Of a stretch of DNA of 29,191 nt, positions 24,895-29,191 are shown in pieces; position 1 is the first letter of the stretch; every line of letters starts with the position of its first letter. The position numbers and the translations under genes are program-made. Origin of the DNA: Bacillota bacterium (lineage in GTDB: Bacteria > Bacillota > Bacilli > Alicyclobacillales > SLC66). The notes below the pieces were generated by a model. The model saw only the letters and a program-made list of their open reading frames with translations. It made no database searches and was not told where the DNA came from. The stretch lies in contig JAKACU010000011.1 in assembly GCA_021821185.1 (NCBI GenBank), positions 1 through 29,191 on the forward strand, given 5' to 3'.

Positions 24895-25926
24895 TCAGCG
24901 GCCGGGCGTAGCTTTATTTCGTGCTGGGTATAAGATAATCTGCGGTTTTTTCTCCCAACGGCGCAACGATGGGTAAGGATCAAAAGCCCACTCTTGCGTT
25001 CCTGTATCACGATAGATTCCAAAATGCAGATGGGGAGGAAACTTGCCAGATGTTCCGGGCCTTCCATAGCCACTGCTTCCCACATAACCGATAACTTGAC
25101 CAGGTCGTACAATCACGCCTTGTTTGATGCCTTTGGCGTACGATGACAAATGCGCGTAATAAAAATACATATTATCGGCTGATCGTAACCCCACACGCCA
25201 TCCTCCTAAACGATTCCATCCGATCAATTCAACATAGCCATAACAAGTACTAAGAACTGGCGTTCCATAGCCTGCGAAAATATCAGTGCCCTCGTGGATC
25301 CTACGTCCTCCAAAATTGCGCCCTTCGCCCCATGTATCGCGAAATGAATAACTGTACTTCTTGTGTACGGGAAAGCAACGATCTGTTAATTGTGATGAAG
25401 CAAATTTTGCGTAAACGTGTGACAGCGCTAAAATGCGTTCCACGGCAAGCGTGTTGTTAAAATGATTCCATAACACATTCGATTGTTCTTGCTCCGTGCT
25501 ACCACCTTGACGAAGCCAATTGGCCATAGCGGCACTACGATCATAAGGATTATCCTGATCCGCATTTCTATCGTGATCTCCATCAAGACCGCGACCTTCA
25601 AAAAGTGCAATGCGCGCAGGGTTTTTATCATCCATGACTGGATTTAAGAGACCTTGCCATTCGAAAGGTGTAAAACGAAAACCAATCCTTTCGGATGGCA
25701 TATGCTTAGGGCGCGTGATGCCTGTAGGTGGCTTGGTTGTTCCCCCGTACGTATCTAGGGCAACTAAAAGTGACCATGGTACATGATAATGATTAGCCGC
25801 CTGTGTGTACCATGCGGGAATGGGAGCTTGGACAGGCTTGGTCGGTAACGGTGAAGTTGCAGTCATCGCGAGCAAAGTAATAGCAACCATGGCGTAATTC
25901 ATGATAGAAGCATTCACCCCACACAT
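24895..25926 (-). CDS. Secreted M23 peptidase with a transglycosylase-like N-terminal region
   Basis: A 343-residue cell-wall hydrolase. A hydrophobic N terminus (about 9-24) acts as signal or anchor. Residues 36-60 (IPAWYTQAANHYHVPWSLLVAL) and 110-175 (DGDHDRNADQDNPYDRSAAM and on) resemble the helical shell of MltB/SLT-type transglycosylases, including the Asp-rich calcium-loop-like segment. The C-terminal M23 domain has HEGTD (His211, Asp215), YYAHLS with His259, and HLHF (His299, His301), so the zinc site is complete. Substrate is peptidoglycan cross-links. The ATG at 25926 lacks a good ribosome site; a later ATG at 25902 is possible and gives a cleaner signal sequence. It converges on pstB with one base between stop codons and a GC-rich hairpin (GGCCGC/GCGGCC at 24879-24903) over the junction. 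Confidence 0.85.
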   Translation of the reverse strand: MCGVNASIMNYAMVAITLLAMTATSPLPTKPVQAPIPAWYTQAANHYHVPWSLLVALDTYGGTTKPPTGITRPKHMPSERIGFRFTPFEWQGLLNPVMDDKNPARIALFEGRGLDGDHDRNADQDNPYDRSAAMANWLRQGGSTEQEQSNVLWNHFNNTLAVERILALSHVYAKFASSQLTDRCFPVHKKYSYSFRDTWGEGRNFGGRRIHEGTDIFAGYGTPVLSTCYGYVELIGWNRLGGWRVGLRSADNMYFYYAHLSSYAKGIKQGVIVRPGQVIGYVGSSGYGRPGTSGKFPPHLHFGIYRDTGTQEWAFDPYPSLRRWEKKPQIILYPARNKATPGR

Positions 25927-26050
25927 TGCGAATGCTTCTAGTGTGTATGGAACCTAAGATATTTACACATCCAGCTTTTAACGGTGCATACCGAGGTTGT
26001 TCACGGAGAAACTATGGTCGGTTTCACTACAACTTTGCGGAGGCGATGAC

Positions 26051-26557
26051 ATGCAACAACAAGTTCAACAAAGTATACAAAGGGCCATGAATCTGTGCCA
26101 GCAAACCTTACAAGAGCTGCAGATGGTATCGCAGCAAGTACAAAGTACCTCTAATTATGCGTATGCTTCACAGGCGTCGACTACTTCGCCTGGAATGAAT
26201 CAATATACTCCTTCTTATGGGTCCTACGGATCTTATGCAGGAGGCTATCAAGGAGGATATTCATCTGGTGCAGTAAATAATGTGATGGCAGCTGATCGCT
26301 ATGTGGATCAGCAAGAATCAATGCCGAGCTACCACAATTACAATACGCAAACGCCGAGCTACTCGGCATCGCAAAGTGTTAATTACACGTCGCAGGTTAA
26401 CCCGAGTGCAGTCCAATCTGTCATGAGCGCTGATCGCTATGCGAGTCAAGATGGATCGATGATGCAAGGGATGCAAAATCCGCAAGGAACACAAGGGTAT
26501 GGGTATAGCGGAGTTAATGCTGTTATGCAAGCGGACCGCACCAACATCGCTTACTAA
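26051..26557 (+). CDS. Tyr/Gln/Ser-rich protein with VMxADR repeats
   Basis: A 168-residue protein of unknown family. The first 32 residues form a polar, Gln-rich helix with one Cys. Residues 33-70 are Ser/Tyr/Gly-rich. Then come three copies of a motif of the form AVxxVMxADRY: 74-84 (AVNNVMAADRY), 120-130 (AVQSVMSADRY) and 154-163 (GVNAVMQADR). The first two copies are followed by a short QxxSM tail. There is no signal peptide or membrane helix. Start: the frame is open from 25997, but GGAGG lies 7 bases before the ATG at 26051. The composition resembles spore coat or exosporium proteins, and spore genes occur nearby, but this is only a suggestion. Monocistronic with a strong terminator. Confidence 0.75.
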   Translation: MQQQVQQSIQRAMNLCQQTLQELQMVSQQVQSTSNYAYASQASTTSPGMNQYTPSYGSYGSYAGGYQGGYSSGAVNNVMAADRYVDQQESMPSYHNYNTQTPSYSASQSVNYTSQVNPSAVQSVMSADRYASQDGSMMQGMQNPQGTQGYGYSGVNAVMQADRTNIAY

Positions 26558-26576
26558 GCCGTCACGGTTAAAAAAC

Positions 26577-26613
26577 ACAAGAAAGGCCCGCCATAGGAGC
26601 GGGCCTTTCTTGT
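26577..26613 (+). terminator. Terminator between the repeat protein and htpX
   Basis: A perfect 15-base-pair stem, 26577-26591 with 26599-26613, loop CATAGGA. Its ends contain A/T runs, so it can serve the plus-strand repeat-protein gene and the minus-strand htpX gene, which ends 13 bases beyond. Confidence 0.9.
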
Positions 26614-26625
26614 AGCGAGATTGCT

Positions 26626-27510
26626 TTATCCGATTCTCATGAGCCGCAAACGACGAATGCGTTCTTCCGTTGCTGGATGTGTACTGAACAATCCGGCAAG
26701 TTGCTGTCCGCGTAAGGGACTGACAATGTACATATGAGCCATAGCCGCCGCAGCTGTTGGCTCTTGGCGACCTGATCGATCACGCGTTGTTCCAAATCGG
26801 GGTGCATGATCAAGCTTTGCTAAGGCATCCGCAAGCCCGTCGGGATCGAGCGTTAAGTGAGCAGCCCCGGCATCCGCTTTATACTCACGGCTCCTGGAGA
26901 TCGCTAACTGAATCATCGTCGCCGCAATGGGGGCAAGAATCATCAAAGCGATATCAGCAATCCAGTTTTGATCACGACGATTGCCATTGCCTACTTCGCC
27001 CCAAAACATACCCCATTGCAACATCTGTGCTATCCATGTAATAGCACCAGCCAAAGTTGCGGCCATAGACGCTATTAAAATGTCTCTGTGACGAATATGC
27101 GACATTTCGTGAGCTAGCACACCCGCCAATTCTCGTTGCGTCAACAATCGTACTAACCCTTGATTGACTACGATGGCTGCATGCTGAGGATTACGCCCCG
27201 TAGCAAATGCATTAGGTTGATCTGATGGCGATACGTAGAGTTTTGGCATAGGTAAGCCGGCGCGTGTTGCCAAGTGACGAACAAGCGTAAATAGTTCGGG
27301 ATGACCTTGTTCTGTAGCGGGCTTGGCTCCAACCATAGAAATAGCGATTTGATCGCTAAAAAAGTAGCTTGCGCCATTCATGACGATACCTATGATAAGA
27401 GCAATCGCCGCACCGCCGCGTCCGCCGATTACACCGCCGATCACAACTAACAGTATTGTGAGAATACCCATCAGCATCCATGTCTTTAATGAATTCAATG
27501 GAGACACCAT
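26626..27510 (-). CDS. htpX: Membrane zinc protease HtpX (M48B)
   Basis: Membrane-bound metalloprotease that removes damaged membrane proteins. The 294 residues include two N-terminal membrane helices (about 11-28 and 33-48), the zinc motif HEMSHIRH (His134, Glu135, His138), a hydrophobic hairpin around 143-170, and the third ligand Glu209 in SREYKADAGAA. Length is normal. The ATG at 27510 has AAGG immediately before it, too close to act as a ribosome site. A TTG at 27498 has GGTG at 6 bases, so the protein may start four codons later. A TATAAT (complement of 27543-27548) lies just upstream. Monocistronic. Confidence 0.92.
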   Translation of the reverse strand: MVSPLNSLKTWMLMGILTILLVVIGGVIGGRGGAAIALIIGIVMNGASYFFSDQIAISMVGAKPATEQGHPELFTLVRHLATRAGLPMPKLYVSPSDQPNAFATGRNPQHAAIVVNQGLVRLLTQRELAGVLAHEMSHIRHRDILIASMAATLAGAITWIAQMLQWGMFWGEVGNGNRRDQNWIADIALMILAPIAATMIQLAISRSREYKADAGAAHLTLDPDGLADALAKLDHAPRFGTTRDRSGRQEPTAAAAMAHMYIVSPLRGQQLAGLFSTHPATEERIRRLRLMRIG

Positions 27511-27652
27511 CCTTGTGACTTGGCGTTGTAGAAATCTAATTTATTATATCACGGTGGTACCATCATGAACGAATAAGTAAAGGTCGCACCAGTTATCACC
27601 AATATGGATACAATAAGTGCAGATGCAACAAAGAATTTATAGGATTCAGTGG

Positions 27653-27681
27653 TTGCAAATTGAACTCACTGGTCTTATACT
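27653..27681 (+). promoter_or_regulatory. speD: Promoter of speD
   Basis: TTGCAA (27653-27658) and TATACT (27676-27681), 17 bases apart. The implied transcript starts near 27688, giving a leader of about 160 bases before speD. Confidence 0.6.
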
Positions 27682-27744
27682 AACATTCGTACGTTTGGCA
27701 GTACACTTTTTTATGCAAAAAAATAGGAACCAGCATCCTCTTAA

Positions 27745-27842
27745 AGGGTTAGGACCTCACAGGACTAACTTTCCCCCGTGGTGGATGGCGCAGGTCCCGC
27801 CATGCTTGGGAGGGCATGGGATTTTGTGTAACAAAGGGGGAG
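27745..27842 (+). promoter_or_regulatory. Structured speD leader, candidate cis-regulatory RNA
   Basis: Part of the 338-base stretch between htpX and speD; no gene is credible there. Hairpin A pairs GTTAG (27748-27752) with CTAAC (27765-27769), with CCT/AGG inside. Hairpin B pairs ATGGCG (27785-27790) with CGCCAT (27798-27803). Hairpin C pairs CCATGC (27800-27805) with GCATGG (27814-27819), so B and C share 27800-27803 and cannot both form. TTCCCCC (27771-27777) can pair with GGGGGAG (27836-27842), the speD ribosome site. This suggests translational control of a SAM-consuming enzyme. I do not recognise a known riboswitch class in it, and the function is inference. Confidence 0.4.
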
Positions 27843-27848
27843 TTTTAC

Positions 27849-28232
27849 ATGGATACAGCAGGACGTCATGTAATTGCAGAGTTATGGGAATGTAACGCAG
27901 ATATTTTAAACGATCTCGATAGAATCGAACGCGTCATGGTGACGGCGGCGCTTGAATCAGGCGCTGAAGTCCGAGAAGTAGCGTTCCACAAGTTTGCGCC
28001 TCAGGGTGTGAGCGGGGTCGTTATTATCTCGGAATCTCATCTGACGATTCATAGTTTTCCTGAACACGGGTATGCCAGTATCGATGTTTATACGTGTGGC
28101 GATCGCATTGATCCGAATGTTGCTTGTGATTATATCACGAAGGCGCTGGGCGCTAGACAACGTGAATCTGTGGAGTTTCCGCGAGGCGTGGGCCCCATAA
28201 AAATCGGAGCGCAAGTAGTAGAAGTGTTGTAA
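27849..28232 (+). CDS. speD: S-adenosylmethionine decarboxylase proenzyme SpeD
   Basis: Pyruvoyl enzyme that decarboxylates SAM to supply aminopropyl groups for spermidine synthesis. The 127-residue prokaryotic form. Self-cleavage is expected at Glu62-Ser63 in [17 protein letters not shown], with His68 and Cys83 in place; these numbers coincide with the well-studied Thermotoga enzyme. The frame is open from 27816, but AAGGGGGAG is 6 bases before the ATG at 27849, so that is the start. No spermidine synthase gene is adjacent. A strong hairpin follows the gene, and the leader may be regulatory. Confidence 0.95.
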   Translation: MDTAGRHVIAELWECNADILNDLDRIERVMVTAALESGAEVREVAFHKFAPQGVSGVVIISESHLTIHSFPEHGYASIDVYTCGDRIDPNVACDYITKALGARQRESVEFPRGVGPIKIGAQVVEVL

Positions 28233-28254
28233 TGATTCCGATGGCAAGGTATGG

Positions 28255-28296
28255 AGCAAGCTGCCTACACCATGTTGTGTGGGCAGCTTGCTATTT
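28255..28296 (+). terminator. Terminator of speD, facing the PepSY gene
   Basis: Bases 28255-28270 pair with 28277-28292: 16 pairs including one G-U, with a 6-base loop, then a short ATTT. The PepSY gene ends at 28300 on the other strand, so it may share the hairpin. Confidence 0.75.
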
Positions 28297-28299
28297 GTG

Positions 28300-28758
28300 C
28301 TACCAAATATGGCGTGGTGGGAGATGTCTTTTTATTGGCATTTCTCGCGTACTGAGGATTTTCTCGTTTCCTGCATCTACAATCACCAAATATCGGGTGT
28401 TGTCTTTTGTCAGCAAAACGAGGTATACAAGGTTGTTATGTACAGCGTGCAATCCGACGTCCATAACGGTTGTACCTGGAAATTGTTTTTGTGCTACAAG
28501 TTTTGCAGCTTCGGGCGAAATCTTTGCATAGGGCTGCAATACGGCGTTGTACGCGTCGCGGCCCGCTTTAGTAGCTCTTTGCATGACATCTTGCGGGACT
28601 TGAATAGTGCTTTGCAATGGGACGTTTTCGGCTTTGTGAAACGCCGGGCGAAAGCCCTCATGTGCCATGCCGGAAGTCGGTGCGGCAAGCAGGGAAAATG
28701 CCACAAGAGCCGCCGTAAGTTGTAGGGTGTTCGATTTGGATAGTGTTGCTAAGAACAT
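28300..28758 (-). CDS. Secreted PepSY-domain protein
   Basis: A 152-residue protein with a signal peptide (positive start, hydrophobic core about 13-26, likely cleavage near TSGMA-HE) and one PepSY domain at about 78-140: KISPEAAKLVAQKQFPGTTV, then LVYLVLLTKDNTRYLVIVDAGNEKIL. PepSY domains are found in peptidase propeptides and in small secreted proteins thought to inhibit or modulate proteases at the cell surface. Here no peptidase is fused. GGGAGG lies 6 bases before the ATG. A TTGCAT (complement of 28816-28821) and TATGCT (complement of 28792-28797), 18 bases apart, form a plausible promoter. Function not known. Confidence 0.85.
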   Translation of the reverse strand: MFLATLSKSNTLQLTAALVAFSLLAAPTSGMAHEGFRPAFHKAENVPLQSTIQVPQDVMQRATKAGRDAYNAVLQPYAKISPEAAKLVAQKQFPGTTVMDVGLHAVHNNLVYLVLLTKDNTRYLVIVDAGNEKILSTREMPIKRHLPPRHIW

Positions 28759-28853
28759 TGTGATCCTCCCATGTGTACAGGTTAAGTTCGTAGCATATCC
28801 AACACGACAAATTTAATGCAAAATATTTCCTATCTAAAAACGTAGTACAAAAC

Positions 28854-28882
28854 TTGCACTTTCGATATGGGTCCGGTATACT
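28854..28882 (+). promoter_or_regulatory. Promoter of the tRNA-Ala gene
   Basis: TTGCAC (28854-28859) and TATACT (28877-28882), 17 bases apart, about 62 bases before the mature tRNA. The upstream A/T-rich stretch may act as an UP element. Confidence 0.65.
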
Positions 28883-28944
28883 AACCTTTGTCTGATTCGC
28901 TTCAGACTATAGCTTAACGGAGCATACGTTAGTTAAATAATTAT

Positions 28945-29019
28945 GGGGAATTAGCTCAGTGGTAGAGCACTGCGCTGGCAGCGCAGGGGTCAGGGGTTCA
29001 AATCCCCTATTCTCCACCA
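28945..29019 (+). tRNA. tRNA-Ala, anticodon GGC
   Basis: A complete cloverleaf: acceptor GGGGAAT with ATTCTCC including the alanine-identity G3-U70 wobble; D arm GCTC/GAGC; anticodon stem CTGCG/CGCAG around loop CTGGCAG (anticodon GGC, reads GCC and GCU); T arm AGGGG/CCCCT with TTCAAAT; and an encoded 3' CCA. Confidence 0.97.
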
Positions 29020-29024
29020 GACAC

Positions 29025-29066
29025 AGAGCTTTTGAACACCGGGAGGTGTTCGAAGGCTCTTATTTA
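29025..29066 (+). terminator. Terminator of the tRNA-Ala transcript
   Basis: Bases 29025-29040 pair with 29045-29060: 16 pairs with G-U wobbles, loop GGGA, followed by TATTTATT. Five bases separate it from the tRNA 3' end. Confidence 0.85.
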
Positions 29067-29106
29067 TTATGTAAGTTTGGATGGTGTCGGCGTATTAACG
29101 ACCGGA

Positions 29107-29147
29107 TTGATGAGATATCTATATATTGATACAATAACGATATATTG
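29107..29147 (+). promoter_or_regulatory. Promoter and operator-like repeats before the antitoxin-like gene
   Basis: TTGATG (29107-29112) and TACAAT (29130-29135), 17 bases apart. The -10 is contained in the inverted repeat TATTG-ATA-CAATA (29124-29136), and ATATATTG recurs at 29121 and 29140. Overlap of a palindrome with the -10 is what an autoregulated toxin-antitoxin promoter would show. Confidence 0.5.
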
Positions 29148-29165
29148 TGATCCGGAGTGATGAAA

Positions 29166-29191
29166 ATGCCAAACATCAGACCAAGCTCAGA
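29166..29191 (+). CDS. Start of a Phd/YefM-like antitoxin gene, cut by window edge
   Basis: Only eight codons are visible: MPNIRPSS, then a partial codon. This opening is what YefM/Phd-type antitoxins show (NIRPSSDLRN). CGGAG lies 8 bases before the ATG at 29166; an in-frame ATG at 29160 is too close to it. A relE/yoeB-type toxin gene would be expected just beyond the window. Low certainty because of the short length. Confidence 0.4.

Noticed and set aside
27745..27842. speD leader as a known SAM-I or preQ1 riboswitch
   Set aside because: It lacks the S-box core seen at 14669-14779 and lacks the preQ1 loop and A-rich tail, so no known class was assigned.
27617..27895. 92-codon plus-strand frame before and into speD
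   Set aside because: Crosses the structured leader, overlaps the speD start in another frame, has no ribosome site and no conserved sequence.

Overview
The window looks like chromosomal DNA from a spore-forming member of the Bacillota. An alpha/beta-type small acid-soluble spore protein, a YodB-like HxlR regulator, a LiaFSR-like three-component system, an S-box riboswitch and a menaquinone operon all fit a Bacillales-type Gram-positive. Moderate G+C and the general character of the proteins suggest Alicyclobacillaceae or a relative, but that is a guess from protein character and was not tested. Genes are closely packed and paired with intrinsic terminators. I see no insertion sequence, phage or CRISPR array.

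Layout. 1-3532: menaquinone genes menF (5' end cut off), menD and menH, followed by a YodB-like redox regulator (3598-3909). 3915-5863: an OmpR-type two-component system on the minus strand. 5979-12521: an accessory-looking block, with an MFS carrier and a membrane acyltransferase on the minus strand, divergent from an acyl-CoA ligase, an SGNH esterase and a CapK-like adenylate-forming enzyme. Paired TTAA repeats lie in the divergent gap. 12577-14532, minus strand: a 30-residue membrane peptide missed by ordinary ORF length cut-offs, panD, rnz, and an SH3-like gene that overlaps rnz. 14615-16133: promoter, SAM-I riboswitch and metY. 16157-19552: lgt, then liaF-liaS-liaR. 19607-21110: citrate synthase and the spore protein with a sigma-G-like promoter. 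21236-22378: a CBS-domain protein and two small conserved proteins. 22414-24893: a pstC-pstA-pstB operon with no pstS or phoU beside it. 24895-26557: a secreted M23 peptidase and a Tyr/Gln/Ser-rich repeat protein. 26626-29191: htpX, speD behind a structured leader, a PepSY protein, tRNA-Ala(GGC), and the first codons of a Phd/YefM-like antitoxin.

Most genes are housekeeping. The parts most worth a second look are: (1) the PstB protein, whose Walker A and Walker B motifs look usable but whose Q-loop, LSGGQ signature and D-loop are all altered; (2) the leader of speD, which can fold two mutually exclusive hairpins and pair a C-run with the speD ribosome binding site; (3) the acyl-activation/acyl-transfer block with its 11-bp-spaced operator-like repeats; and (4) two uncharacterised small proteins, the 30-residue membrane peptide and the VMxADR repeat protein.
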